Source of the DNA: Acidobacteriota bacterium
Lineage (GTDB): Bacteria; Acidobacteriota; Blastocatellia; UBA7656
Direction of reading: 5' to 3'
Assembly (NCBI GenBank): GCA_038040445.1
Contig: JBBPIG010000017.1
Location: 86,170 to 150,169, forward strand
DNA: 64,000 bases
In this document: piece by piece, positions 9,070-18,306 of the stretch
How positions within the stretch are numbered: the first letter of the stretch is position 1
Layout: every line of letters begins with the position of its first letter
Made by a program: the position numbers and the translations under genes
The notes under the pieces: model-generated
The model's database searches: none
What the model saw: only the letters and a program-made list of their open reading frames with translations
What the model was told of the DNA's origin: nothing

Positions 9070-9103
9070 TTCTATCGACCAAACCGGTAGGCACCTTTCG
9101 TTT

Positions 9104-9367
9104 CTAGGAATCGCGAAGACGATATGCCTCATCGCAGATCTCGCGTAGCGTGGGATCGGAGCCGTAGTTGCCAGCAAGACTCGAAACGCTCACTGCGTCG
9201 ATCTCAAGCGACTGCAATTCGCCGAGCGCCACCCGTTGCTGGATCTCGGCTTTTAATCCGGCGATGGCTTGAGCGCGGTCGGGTTTCACTACACGGACAT
9301 TCGGCGCGCCGATGAGTGATGCCGCGAATTGACCGTCGACCGCCTCTACAAAAATCGAGAAGCTCAT
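9104..9367 (-). CDS. Small orphan protein of a family often found beside PIN toxins
   Basis: The 87-aa protein runs MSFSIFVEAVDGQFAASLIG, then PDRAQAIAGLKAEIQQRVAL and DPTLREICDEAYRLRDS at the end. From memory, similar short proteins with a C-terminal DPTLREICDE(A/I)YR stretch are common in soil bacteria and are often followed by a PIN-domain toxin, so it may be an antitoxin. Here no PIN gene follows: the space downstream is taken by the convergent ParE gene, with 34 bases between the two stops. I treat it as an orphan of unproven function. Confidence 0.6.
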   Translation of the reverse strand: MSFSIFVEAVDGQFAASLIGAPNVRVVKPDRAQAIAGLKAEIQQRVALGELQSLEIDAVSVSSLAGNYGSDPTLREICDEAYRLRDS

Positions 9368-9465
9368 ATCGCCCTCCAGGTACTTGAATCTTACAGATTG
9401 CTGTTTACCATCTCAAAATGGTTCGAGGCGTCGAGGGTCAGGCTTTAAATTCCAATTCGGTAGAA

Positions 9466-10446
9466 TCAGTTCGTTTGATCCCGCGCAAGCAGCGCGGCGC
9501 CGATCATCCCGGCCTTTGCGCCGAGCTCGGCGATAACCATCTCGCAGCTATTGAATGAAGGCGGGAATGCGCGGCGGCGAGTCTCTTTGATCGTGGGCTT
9601 CAGTATCAAGTCACCGGCATCCATGACTCCTCCGCCCATGACCACCATCTCGACGTTCAGCAAGTTGATCACCGCCGCAAGAGCGATGCCCAGGAACATG
9701 CCGGTGCGCTCCATCATCACCTGAGCCATCTCATCGCCTTCTCGCGCCGCGTGAGCGATGTCTTCGGCGGTGAACTCGCGGTCGCGCGGGATCGCAAGCC
9801 GCGACAGCGACGACGTACGGTCGCGATATAACCGCTCGCGTGTGCGCCGAACAATATTCGGGCCGGAGGCGATTGTTTCCAGGCATCCGATATTGCCGCA
9901 GGCGCACTCGATGCCTTCAGGGTCGATCGTCATGTGCCCGAATTCGCCCGCGAACCCGGCCGCCCCGCGATAGATCTGCCCGTTGATGATCAAACCTGCG
10001 CCGATGCCCGTTCCGAGCATCACGAAAAATACTTCGCGCCGCCCGCGCGCCGCTCCCACTTGAAGCTCGCCGTATGCGGCGGCGTTAGCGTCGTTATCGA
10101 GTATCACCGGCAGCCCCGTCTCTCGTGAGAGCTCGGTAGTTATGTCTATCCGTGAAAGCGCCGGAAGGTTCGGCATCACCTCGATGCGGTTTGTCTTCCG
10201 ATTGACCAGGCCGGGTATGCCAACTCCGATTCCCGCGACTCGTCCTTCTGCATTCGTGTCGTCGCGAAGAGCAAGCGCGGCCTGCACCACCTGATCGAAC
10301 AAGGCATCGGGGTTCCGCTGTTCAGTCTCAAATCGAGTCTCGTGAATGATGTCGCCACTGTAGCTGATGAGCGCGCCCTTGAGAGCGGCCCCGCCGAGGT
10401 CGATGCCTATGTAGATTGGAGACGCGGTTTCCTGGCTCGTTGTCAT
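9466..10446 (-). CDS. ROK family sugar kinase (glucokinase-like)
   Basis: The 326-aa protein has ATP-binding motif IGIDLGGAALKGALI, the sugar-site motif DNDANAAAYGE, a second phosphate motif MLGTGIGAGLIING, and the ROK zinc site GEFGHMTIDPEG with CACGNIGCLE. It should phosphorylate glucose or an amino sugar using ATP; the exact sugar cannot be fixed. Start 10446 gives MTTSQETASPIYIGIDLGGA, placing the first motif at the usual distance; the open frame upstream to 10821 runs through a Ser/Pro-rich stretch and overlaps dedA. It is divergent from dedA. Confidence 0.93.
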   Translation of the reverse strand: MTTSQETASPIYIGIDLGGAALKGALISYSGDIIHETRFETEQRNPDALFDQVVQAALALRDDTNAEGRVAGIGVGIPGLVNRKTNRIEVMPNLPALSRIDITTELSRETGLPVILDNDANAAAYGELQVGAARGRREVFFVMLGTGIGAGLIINGQIYRGAAGFAGEFGHMTIDPEGIECACGNIGCLETIASGPNIVRRTRERLYRDRTSSLSRLAIPRDREFTAEDIAHAAREGDEMAQVMMERTGMFLGIALAAVINLLNVEMVVMGGGVMDAGDLILKPTIKETRRRAFPPSFNSCEMVIAELGAKAGMIGAALLARDQTN

Positions 10447-10571
10447 AGAGGGTACCCGCGGCGCTGCGGAGACGTTATCAAGCTTAGTTACTGAGAATAA
10501 CAAAGGCGTCAAACGGATGTCAATTTTGACGAAGTGCGCTAGAATCCTTCGACCTATGTTGCTCCGTAGTT

Positions 10572-10652
10572 TAGTTTCTGGTTTCAGTTGAGGCTTACTT
10601 CGCCACCAGAAACGGGCAAACCGGAAAACTTCGAACCAGGAACCAGAAACTA
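10572..10652. repeat. 12-bp inverted repeat before dedA
   Basis: TAGTTTCTGGTT (10572-10583) and its perfect reverse complement AACCAGAAACTA (10641-10652) are 57 bases apart. The second arm ends six bases before the dedA ATG and covers the place where a ribosome-binding site would lie. The inner part contains further copies of the same word (ACCAGAAAC at 10605 and ACCAGG at 10636), so this may be a decayed simple repeat rather than a regulatory hairpin. Confidence 0.55.
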
Positions 10653-10657
10653 TAGGA

Positions 10658-11314
10658 ATGTACGAGCTGCTGCAAAGATACGGGCTGTGGGCGGTGTTCT
10701 TCGGGACGATGATTGAGGGCGATCTTACGCTTCTATTTGCGGGCGTGCTTGCCCGGGCCGGGCTCTTCACTTTCGAGGAAGCGCTTGTCGTAGGCACGGC
10801 GGGTGGTTTCGTCGGCGACACGCTCAGCTACATGATCGGCGCGCGCTTTCGCGGCCGGGCGCGAACCTGGCACTTCTTTATCCGCGCGCGGCCGCGCGTC
10901 GAAAAGCTGATAAGCAAGTTCGGAGTGCTGTCGGTGTTCATCGTGAAGTACGTATACGGCCTTCGAACCACAAGCGCAATATTCTGCGGGCTGGCCCACT
11001 TCGGCTTTCTCAAGTTCGCGCTGCTGACGCTGGTAAGCTGTGTCGTTTGGGTTGGCGTGCTTTCCGGCCTCGGCTTCACTTTCGCGACCGGCATTGAAAA
11101 ACTGGTCGGTGACCTCAAACGAATACAAATTATTCTGCTCATCGCCGTGATAATAGTTGCTACCGTGTACGTCATCAGCAGGTTCGAGAGGAGAGTCATC
11201 GAAGAAGAAAAGGAATTCTTCAATATCAAGGACGACAGTAAAGCCGAAAAAGCAAAAGCCTCAGATAAATCCAGACAAGCGCCGGGCCGCAGCCCTAGAG
11301 ATCGAAACAAGTGA
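10658..11314 (+). CDS. DedA family membrane protein
   Basis: The 218-aa protein has the DedA/VTT layout: a hydrophobic N-terminus (YGLWAVFFGTMIEGDLTLLF), the GTAGGFVGDTLSYMIGARFR segment with its conserved Gly and Asp, a central KYVYGLRTTSAIFCGLAHFG (the usual (R/K)(F/Y)-x-PG-R region), then two more membrane helices and a charged 35-residue tail. DedA proteins act as membrane lipid or ion transporters (undecaprenyl phosphate or phospholipid scrambling in some members). The last four bases overlap the kinase gene start (GTGA), so the two are translationally coupled. Confidence 0.85.
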   Translation: MYELLQRYGLWAVFFGTMIEGDLTLLFAGVLARAGLFTFEEALVVGTAGGFVGDTLSYMIGARFRGRARTWHFFIRARPRVEKLISKFGVLSVFIVKYVYGLRTTSAIFCGLAHFGFLKFALLTLVSCVVWVGVLSGLGFTFATGIEKLVGDLKRIQIILLIAVIIVATVYVISRFERRVIEEEKEFFNIKDDSKAEKAKASDKSRQAPGRSPRDRNK

Positions 11315-13635
11315 TTTCAGAAACCGTTTCCTATTACCGCATTCTAAGAAAGCTCGGCGCGGGCGGAATGGGCGAGGTCTTTCTGGCGGAGGACACGAGA
11401 CTGGGGCGACAGGTCGCTCTCAAGTTCTTGCCGGCTTCCTACCAGTACGATTCAGAGCGGCGCGGCAGGTTCCTCAAAGAAGCTCGAGCTGCGTCGGCGT
11501 TGCGCTCACCGAACATTGCAGCCATCTACGATATCGGCGAGCACGACGGCGCGATGTTCATCGTAATGGAGTACGTCGCAGGCGAAGTGCTGTCCCAGCG
11601 CATCGATCGCGGGACGCTGCCGACGAGCGATGTCATCGATATCGCTATGCAGATCGCCGATGCGCTCGACGAGGCGCACTCGCTGGGCGTCATTCATCGA
11701 GACGTAAAAAGCTCGAACCTCATCATCAACGAGCGCGGGCTTGTGAAGATGCTCGATTTCGGCCTCGCTAAGATGATGCAGCCTGGCAGCTCGCGCGATA
11801 GCGAAGACCCGACCGCGGCGCTTGGGGGGCAGACGGCTTTCGGCGTAGTGATGGGGACAGTCTCGTACATGTCGCCCGAGCAGGCACTGGGACGCGACTT
11901 GGATCAGCGCTCGGACATCTTCTCGCTCGCCGTCGTGATCTACGAAATGCTGACCGGAAGGTTACCCTTCGATGGCGCCAGCGCAACTGAGATTGTCGAT
12001 AACATAGTTCACAAAGAACCTGTCGCCATCGCTCGCTTCAACTACGACGTGCCGCCAGAGCTGGAGCGCATAGTGCGCAAAGGCATGGAAAAGGACCGCG
12101 AGCGCCGGTATTACTCTTCGCGCGAATTGGCGACCGACTTGCGGAACCTCCTCCGGGACAGTAACACGGCCGCGATTACCGGCGTAGCGGCATCTCGAAA
12201 AACGCAAACGCCTCGCCGTACCCGTTCTCGCAAGCCGATCGACTCGCTGGCTATCCTGCCGCTGATCAACGCGAGCGGAGATCCCGACACGGAGTACCTC
12301 TCGGACGGAATCACCGAAAGCATCATCAACAACCTCTCGCAGCTTCCCAAGTTGCGAGTGATGGCACGGAGCACGGTGTTCCGTTACAAAGGCAAAGACG
12401 TCGACCCGCAGAGCGTCGGGCAGGAGCTTGGCGTGCGGGCGGCGCTGACCGGCAGAGTGCTTCAACGCGGCGAACTTCTGATCATCAAGGCGGAGCTCGT
12501 CGACGCTGAAGACGGTTCACATCTTTGGGGCGAGCAATACAACCGCGAGCTATCGGATATCTTCACGATCGAGGAAGAGATCTCAAGAGAGATCTCCGAC
12601 AAGCTCCGGCTAAAGCTGAGCGGCGCGGAGAAGAAGCGGCTCACCAAGCGCTACACCGAAAACACCGAGGCGTACCGGCTCTATCTCAAGGGACGGTTTT
12701 ACTGGACCAAGCGGACAGAAGATGGGCTCAAAAAAGGAATCGAGTATTTCCAGAAAGCGATCGAGAGCGACCCCGGCTACGCGCTCGCGTACGCGGGCCT
12801 GGCCGACTCTTACAACATACTTGCAAGCTACAGCGCGCTCGCGCCGAAGGACGCATTCCCGAGGGCGAAGGCGGCGGCGACCCGAGCGCTGGAGCTCGAT
12901 GACAAACTCGCCGAGGCCCACACTTCGCTGGCTTTCGTTAAGTTTGGATACGACTGGGACTGGGCCGAATCCGAGCGGGAATTCAAACAAGCGATCCAAC
13001 TAAACCCTGGGTACGCGATTGCCCATAATTTTTACGCGGTGATACTTGCCGCTCTCGGGCGATTCGATGAAGCCATGGCCCAAATCAAAAAAGCGCACGA
13101 ACTCGACCCGCTCTCGCTCCCGATAAACACAAACCTGGGTTTTCTTCTCTATCTCGCACGCCGTTACGATGAGTCGATCCAACAATACCTGAAAACGATT
13201 GAACTGGATGAGGGATTTCCGCTGGCTCATCGCAGGCTTGCTCAGACCTACGAGCGGAAGCAAATGTACAGTGAAGCCGTCGCCGAGTTTCAGAAAGCAA
13301 ACACGCTCTCGGGCGAGGATGTCGAGGTGCTGTCGGCTCGCGGACATTTCCACGCAATCCTGGGGGAGACAGAGAAGGCGAATGAGGTGTTGCAGCGCAT
13401 GGACGCGCTTGCAAGCCGCAAGTATGTTCCGGCGTACCTCATCGCGAGGATCTATCTTGGTTTGGGCGACAACGACCGCGTATTTGAATTGCTCGACAAG
13501 GCCTGTGAGGAAAGGTATGGCTATCTGGCGTACCTCAACGTTGAACCGCTATTCGATAGCATCCGATCAGACCCTCGGTTCTCTGATTTAGTCCGCCGCG
13601 TCGGCCTCGGCGAGCCTACGACAGAGTCTCGCTAA
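11311..13635 (+). CDS. Serine/threonine protein kinase with TolB-like and TPR domains
   Basis: The 774-aa protein starts with GTG in the GTGA overlap with dedA. The kinase domain (about residues 8-280) has GAGGMGEVFLAEDTRLGRQV with the VALKFL lysine, HRDVKSSN, DFGLAK and the MSPEQA loop, so catalytic residues are complete. A TolB-like domain follows (SLAILPLINASGDPDTEYLS, then DGITESIINNLSQLPKLRVM), then at least six TPR units to the C-terminus (for example YFQKAIESDPGYALAYAGLA). No membrane helix is seen between kinase and TPR parts. This architecture is common in Acidobacteriota and is thought to act in signalling. It converges on and overlaps the cyclase-like gene by four bases. Confidence 0.95.
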   Translation: MISETVSYYRILRKLGAGGMGEVFLAEDTRLGRQVALKFLPASYQYDSERRGRFLKEARAASALRSPNIAAIYDIGEHDGAMFIVMEYVAGEVLSQRIDRGTLPTSDVIDIAMQIADALDEAHSLGVIHRDVKSSNLIINERGLVKMLDFGLAKMMQPGSSRDSEDPTAALGGQTAFGVVMGTVSYMSPEQALGRDLDQRSDIFSLAVVIYEMLTGRLPFDGASATEIVDNIVHKEPVAIARFNYDVPPELERIVRKGMEKDRERRYYSSRELATDLRNLLRDSNTAAITGVAASRKTQTPRRTRSRKPIDSLAILPLINASGDPDTEYLSDGITESIINNLSQLPKLRVMARSTVFRYKGKDVDPQSVGQELGVRAALTGRVLQRGELLIIKAELVDAEDGSHLWGEQYNRELSDIFTIEEEISREISDKLRLKLSGAEKKRLTKRYTENTEAYRLYLKGRFYWTKRTEDGLKKGIEYFQKAIESDPGYALAYAGLADSYNILASYSALAPKDAFPRAKAAATRALELDDKLAEAHTSLAFVKFGYDWDWAESEREFKQAIQLNPGYAIAHNFYAVILAALGRFDEAMAQIKKAHELDPLSLPINTNLGFLLYLARRYDESIQQYLKTIELDEGFPLAHRRLAQTYERKQMYSEAVAEFQKANTLSGEDVEVLSARGHFHAILGETEKANEVLQRMDALASRKYVPAYLIARIYLGLGDNDRVFELLDKACEERYGYLAYLNVEPLFDSIRSDPRFSDLVRRVGLGEPTTESR

Positions 13636-14291
13636 GCAATCGCTGTTGGAAATAGCGATCGCTCGTACCGGTAGCATTCAATTTTCAATTCGCTGATTTC
13701 AAACGACGCCGGCGCGCAGATGTAGCGGTCGGAGGGTAACGCGTTATATGCGGCGGGCGTCAGCAAAATCTCGCTCTTTTCCGCAAGGTCTTCGCCCAGC
13801 TTGCACGCAATGTTCACTTCCGACCCGAAGATATCCTTGTCATCGATGACCAGAGTCTCGCCGTAGCCGATTCCGATGCTGCCGAAGATATCGCGCTCGG
13901 GCGGGACTACGCTGTTGACCGCGTCAAATGCCCGAAAGATGTCGAGGGCCGAGTCCAGCGCATGCCCGGGATCTTCAAAGATGGCATACAAATTATCAGC
14001 CTCCTGTTTGATGAGCGTACCTCCGTTGCCGTTCACCGCGGGACTCGCAGCCTCGGCCATCTGATGGATCATCGACAAGTAGTGGATGATTCCATACTGG
14101 AGAGTGAGTCGTGAAAACCCAACCATATCGAGTACAAGGACAGCGACCCTGCGCTCCAAGGCGTCGCGTAACTGCTGGTCGAGCTCGGCTGCCCGTTCGG
14201 GAAATTGATTGCGCTCGGAGAGCAGGCGGCGCATGAGATGGCGGCCGCTGCGAGTGGATGAACCGGCGATGGAGGACGAGACATTCTTCAA
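13632..14291 (-). CDS. Class III adenylate/guanylate cyclase-like protein
   Basis: The 219-aa protein contains one cyclase homology domain: VLDMVGFSRLTLQYG (metal Asp), GGTLIKQEADNLYAIFEDP (second metal Asp in EADN), and DIFGSEVNIACKLGEDLAEK where the usual VN-A-R-x(2)-E appears with Lys for Arg. The Asp residues are kept, but the altered turn motifs make activity uncertain. There is no membrane or sensor domain, only a short N-terminal helix. I used the TTG at 14291, which has AAGAAGG about eight bases upstream; an ATG at 14234 is the alternative. It converges on the kinase gene, stop codons overlapping by four bases. Confidence 0.75.
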   Translation of the reverse strand: MKNVSSSIAGSSTRSGRHLMRRLLSERNQFPERAAELDQQLRDALERRVAVLVLDMVGFSRLTLQYGIIHYLSMIHQMAEAASPAVNGNGGTLIKQEADNLYAIFEDPGHALDSALDIFRAFDAVNSVVPPERDIFGSIGIGYGETLVIDDKDIFGSEVNIACKLGEDLAEKSEILLTPAAYNALPSDRYICAPASFEISELKIECYRYERSLFPTAIA

Positions 14292-14404
14292 CTACACAAC
14301 CTTCTTGGGCATTTCGTTCGGCATTTCAAACCCTGGGATTCAGATTCGATTGCTTCGAGCGGCTATTCGCTGCAAGCTTGGCCGATTCTTCTAGCGTCCG
14401 TCGA

Positions 14405-15445
14405 TTACTTGCCCTTGATGAACTCGCGTATGTACCCGTCCACAAGCTCGGGCTTCTCGTGAATGACCCAGTGCGTTCCGTCGGGTATGCGTTTGATGGT
14501 CAAATGCGGGACGAACTTATCGAGCCCCTCCAAGTTGCCGGTCAGCAACGCGGTGTCCTTCTCGCCCCATATGACCAGCGTCGGCACCTTGACTTCGAGC
14601 GACGGCAAGCCGGCGGCAAAGCTCGCAGCATCTTTATCGCCTTCAGCAGGCGGCCCGACGCGCGCGGCGCGATAGTAGTTCAAACCGCCGGTCAGGGCGC
14701 CAGGTTGCGACCAGGCTTCGATATAAGCCTGCTTGTCTTCTTCCGTGAACACACCATTCTTCAGCCCTTCGCCTAACACAATCTGCACGAGAAGGCCGTA
14801 GTTGTTGGCCGAAAGAGTCTGCTCCGCGCCCGCGCTCCGGAACATCAGCATGTAACCGCTGGCCTTTTGTTGAGCCGGATTGTCTCGCAGTTCGCGCTGG
14901 AACACGCCCGGATGCGGCGCGTTGATGATTACGAGCTTTTCGAGATAGTCGGGGTGAGCTATTGCGAATGCCCAGGCGATTGCGCCACCCCAGTCGTGCG
15001 CGACAAGAATGAACTTCTTGTGACCGAGCTTTTCAGCAAGCGCTCGCAGGTCTTCGACCATGTACTTGACCTGATACTGATCGACCTCGGCAGGCTTGGA
15101 GGAAAGGTTGTAGCCTCGCATATCCGGAGCCACCGCCTGGTAATCGCGCCCGAACTCGGCGAGTTGATTCTTCCACTCGTACCAGAACTCAGGGAAGCCG
15201 TGAACAAACATGATCAACTTCCCCTTGCCCGCCGTCACATAGTGCAAGCGGACTCCATTCACCTCTGCGTATTCGTGTTTGAACATGGTTCCTTTCGCTT
15301 CTTTCTTCTTGCCGTCGTCTTTGCCGGCAGGCTTCTGCCGCCCGTCAGCCCAAATGAACAGCAGCGTTGCCAGCAGTGCGGCCGAGATCAAGCGAGGGGG
15401 CATTGCAGGTCTTTGGTTTTTCATAACAGCCGGTTTCTCCTTCAT
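14405..15445 (-). CDS. Secreted alpha/beta hydrolase (epoxide hydrolase-like)
   Basis: The 346-aa protein has an N-terminal export signal (MPPRLISAALLATLLFIWAD, about residues 15-34), a Lys-rich linker, then the alpha/beta fold: HGFPEFWYEW (oxyanion loop), PDMRGYNLS, nucleophile motif HDWGG with Asp at about residue 151, IWGEKD and GTHWVIHE with the catalytic His. An Asp nucleophile and HGFPE fit epoxide hydrolases or haloacetate/haloalkane dehalogenases; the substrate is unknown. Alternative starts at 15424 or 15403 lie closer to the signal peptide. The 93-aa cysteine protein gene is 15 bases upstream on the same strand. Confidence 0.9.
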   Translation of the reverse strand: MKEKPAVMKNQRPAMPPRLISAALLATLLFIWADGRQKPAGKDDGKKKEAKGTMFKHEYAEVNGVRLHYVTAGKGKLIMFVHGFPEFWYEWKNQLAEFGRDYQAVAPDMRGYNLSSKPAEVDQYQVKYMVEDLRALAEKLGHKKFILVAHDWGGAIAWAFAIAHPDYLEKLVIINAPHPGVFQRELRDNPAQQKASGYMLMFRSAGAEQTLSANNYGLLVQIVLGEGLKNGVFTEEDKQAYIEAWSQPGALTGGLNYYRAARVGPPAEGDKDAASFAAGLPSLEVKVPTLVIWGEKDTALLTGNLEGLDKFVPHLTIKRIPDGTHWVIHEKPELVDGYIREFIKGK

Positions 15446-15460
15446 GCACTTTGCTGTGCT

Positions 15461-15742
15461 CTACTTCTTTTTTGCATTTGGATGAAGATATTCTTGCGGC
15501 GGGCCTTCGTAGATGGTGAAGCACCGCTGGCAACGATGAATCGTGTTTCCAGGCGCCCCCTTGCCAACAACTTCGGGAGGAACGGTCAGCCACTGCTTCA
15601 CATGCCCGTAACAGTTCTTGCCCTTTTCGTCTTTGACGGTGCATACGGTCTGCCCCGGCAGGAGCGGTAGGTACTCGCCCGTGGCTTGAGTCCCTGGCTG
15701 GATTTCTTTGGATTGGATGTTCATCGCGCCGGCTTCAACCAT
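15461..15742 (-). CDS. Small four-cysteine protein, unknown
   Basis: The 93-aa protein has two cysteine pairs, VCTVKDEKGKNCYGHVKQW and IHRCQRCFTIYEG, which could make a zinc ribbon. No signal peptide or membrane helix is visible and the tail is basic. I do not recognise a family. An alternative start is the ATG at 15724 (MNIQSKEIQPGTQATGEYLP). It lies just upstream of the hydrolase gene on the same strand, so the two may be an operon. Confidence 0.6.
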   Translation of the reverse strand: MVEAGAMNIQSKEIQPGTQATGEYLPLLPGQTVCTVKDEKGKNCYGHVKQWLTVPPEVVGKGAPGNTIHRCQRCFTIYEGPPQEYLHPNAKKK

Positions 15743-15874
15743 GAGCTTACTCTCGTAATGATTTCGAGGCGCTATATTATGGCACAGGTGAGTTGTTGGT
15801 CAATCACCGGGAGCCCGGTCGCTTTGTCCGCATTCGAGGTTTGATATAATCTTGAAGCTCAAAGCGAGGCTACA

Positions 15875-16558
15875 ATGTCGCCAAACCAAAGCACGTCTGC
15901 GATCACCGGAGAAGAATTCGTAGCATCACTCGCCGAAGAAAACCATGCAGCGCTCGAGCGGCTCGGGCAGCTCAGCGCGGCGGGCGAAGCGCCTCAGGAG
16001 TTGACCATTGACAGGCTTCTCCGCGTCGCTCTCAAGAATGAACTCGAGGCGAGCGAGGTGGCGGCGATATGGATGGCCACAACTTCGGAGCTCGATGTGA
16101 AGCTCGCTTTCGCCCGGCAGACCGGTGATGAAGCTAAGCACTATCGATTGATTTCCGACAGGCTGAAGGCTATCGGCGTTGATGCCGATGGAATTGATCC
16201 GCGAGAAGGGGGCTACTCGGCACTGTTTGAATATCTGCGCCAGCTTCAGAGCACGGTGGCGCGGGTGGCCGCAGGTCAGTTCACCCGCGAAGCGATTGCG
16301 CTGGTCCGCAACCAGTGCTTTATCGACTTCTGCGAGGCTCGCGGCGATCACGAAACGGCGGCGCTCTATCGCGACGTGATTCAACCTGACGAGCAACATC
16401 ATCAGGAACTCGGTCGGCGATTGCTCGCAATTTACGCTTCGAACGATAACGAGCAGCAGGTGGCCCGCCAGGCCGCTGGCCGCACACTCGAGCTCGCCGA
16501 AGAGATACAGGAAATGGCCCGGCTTAAGATCGGGATAAGCCGCGCGCCCGGTTGCTAA
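15875..16558 (+). CDS. Ferritin-like di-iron domain protein
   Basis: The 227-aa all-helical protein shows the Glu/Glu-x2-His pattern of a ferritin-like di-iron four-helix bundle: LKNELEASEVAAIWM, then RQTGDEAKHYRLISDRLKAI, NQCFIDFCEARGDHETAALY and PDEQHHQELGRRLLAIYASN. The four carboxylate ligands and two His residues appear to be in place. Proteins of this kind oxidise or store iron or hydroxylate substrates; which applies here is not visible. It starts MSPNQSTSAITGEEFVASLA and is monocistronic between divergent and spaced neighbours. The 211 bases after it hold nothing identifiable. Confidence 0.75.
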   Translation: MSPNQSTSAITGEEFVASLAEENHAALERLGQLSAAGEAPQELTIDRLLRVALKNELEASEVAAIWMATTSELDVKLAFARQTGDEAKHYRLISDRLKAIGVDADGIDPREGGYSALFEYLRQLQSTVARVAAGQFTREAIALVRNQCFIDFCEARGDHETAALYRDVIQPDEQHHQELGRRLLAIYASNDNEQQVARQAAGRTLELAEEIQEMARLKIGISRAPGC

Positions 16559-16769
16559 AGCCGATCCAGACACCGCCGCTTTGGTTTTACGTGATGCTCA
16601 GCTCAACCGAGATTTGTATTTACTCACCTGGTCATACCAGATAGCATTAGCCGGGGATTGGGCCAACGTGTAGCCCGGTCTCACGCGCATCCCAACGCTA
16701 CCGCCCCTCTGTAAGATGCTGAAACTCAGCGCCGGCCCCTGGTTTTGCCGTCTCCACTAAGAACACGCA

Positions 16770-18116
16770 ATGCCGCAGTTATCAAGAGGCGATATACTCG
16801 ACCGCATTGCACGGGGTGAAGGGCTTCGAGCGGCCAATCTCGTGCGGACCGATCTTTCAGGTATGGACCTCGCCCGCGTCGACCTTGCGGAAGCCAACTT
16901 GAGAATGGCCGACTTGAATCGCGCGAACCTCCGAGAAGCGCGGCTGACGGGCTGTTTTCTTAGCGGCGCAATTTTGAACGGAGCCAACCTCACAGGTGCA
17001 AACATCGTCGAGTCGAGCATGATTGGCGCGACGCTAAAGGGCGCCGACCTGAGCAGGGCTGATCTGAGCGGCTCCGATCTAACCGGCGCCAACCTCCAAG
17101 GCGCCGATCTGGCGGGGGCCTATCTTGTTGGCACTTTCCTGAACGAGACCGATCTCAGCGGCGCGAATTTGAATGGCGCCTTCGTCCGAATGGCCCAAAT
17201 GGCCGGGAGCAACCTGGCCGGAGCTTCGCTCGAAAACGCCGATCTTTCCTACACCGATCTCTCCGGCGTTCGCCTCGATGGATGTTGTTTGATCAGCGCT
17301 AACTTGATGGGCGCAAACCTTTCGGGCAGCACTTTGAAAGGGTGCGACATGCGTGGCGCGGACCTGACCGGTGCGGATCTGAGCGGATGCAACCTGACGG
17401 GCGCCAAACTGCGCGATGTGAAGTTCGCGGGCGTTAAGCTTTCCGACGCGTGGGCTGAGTGGGTGGACATGGCGATCGACGGCATTGAAGATCGCGCCTC
17501 GCTCGAAGAGGTATTCGTCGGCATTATAGGGACGCCAGTTGCGCAGTTACTCGTCGAGGGCCGGGTCGGCGACGATGTTTGGGTCGTGATACTCGCTCAT
17601 TTGTGCGCGTTTCAGGTCAGCCATCCGGATGCCGGCGTACGCCTGAGAGGAATCCACGAGGGCATGAGCGCGTCGGCTCTCTACCTGGAAGCGGATCATG
17701 AGTCGAGTCTTGCGGCTTACCTGGCAGAGTTCGCGGACATAATCGGCAAGGGCTCGCTGGAGCTCTTCGACCAGTTGGCATCAGCGGCCGCGGAACAAAA
17801 CGAGCGCGCCCCGGGGGCGAATGCTCAGTCCGCTGACTTCGCTGCACACCTGCCTTCATCCCGGCACGATGGACTGGATCAAGCTCTGAGCCAACTGGCG
17901 GGGATGGTCGATGCGCTTCACCAAACCGCCTTTTGGACAAGCGACAAAGCAGTATTGATTCTCACGGGCAACCGCCAGATATGGCTCGAAGCGACTTCCA
18001 ACCCAGCACTCACGCTGCGGCCGCCGCACGGCTCCGCCGTTGGAGTCGATCTAGTGCGCGGCCACTTTGTCACCGATGAGCTTCGACGAAGCAAGACGCT
18101 GGCCGGCACTCGATAG
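16770..18116 (+). CDS. Pentapeptide-repeat protein with unknown C-terminal domain
   Basis: The 448-aa protein has about 40 A(D/N)Lxx pentapeptide units over residues 18-225 (such as LSRADLSGSDLTGANLQGAD), which fold into a right-handed beta helix. Residues 240-448 form a separate helical domain (VGDDVWVVILAHLCAFQVSH and later DGLDQALSQLAGMVDALHQT) that I do not recognise. Pentapeptide proteins include DNA-mimic gyrase protectors, but most have no known role, and the extra domain argues against a simple DNA mimic. No signal peptide is seen. It starts MPQLSRGDILDRIARGEGLR. Confidence 0.88.
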   Translation: MPQLSRGDILDRIARGEGLRAANLVRTDLSGMDLARVDLAEANLRMADLNRANLREARLTGCFLSGAILNGANLTGANIVESSMIGATLKGADLSRADLSGSDLTGANLQGADLAGAYLVGTFLNETDLSGANLNGAFVRMAQMAGSNLAGASLENADLSYTDLSGVRLDGCCLISANLMGANLSGSTLKGCDMRGADLTGADLSGCNLTGAKLRDVKFAGVKLSDAWAEWVDMAIDGIEDRASLEEVFVGIIGTPVAQLLVEGRVGDDVWVVILAHLCAFQVSHPDAGVRLRGIHEGMSASALYLEADHESSLAAYLAEFADIIGKGSLELFDQLASAAAEQNERAPGANAQSADFAAHLPSSRHDGLDQALSQLAGMVDALHQTAFWTSDKAVLILTGNRQIWLEATSNPALTLRPPHGSAVGVDLVRGHFVTDELRRSKTLAGTR

Positions 18117-18306
18117 CCGGCCACAGCGCAGAAGCCGAGCCTCAATTAGCGATTTATAATAGAGGGCTAATACGAGTCTAATCTCGCAGGGTTATAATAA
18201 CGCGGCACTTGTACAAAGCTTCCGGCGCAACTCAGCGCTGTGCTAAGCTAAAAGCCGGAGCAGCCCGAGGCTCTGACGTTCACCAGCTTACAACAGGAGT
18301 ACACCT

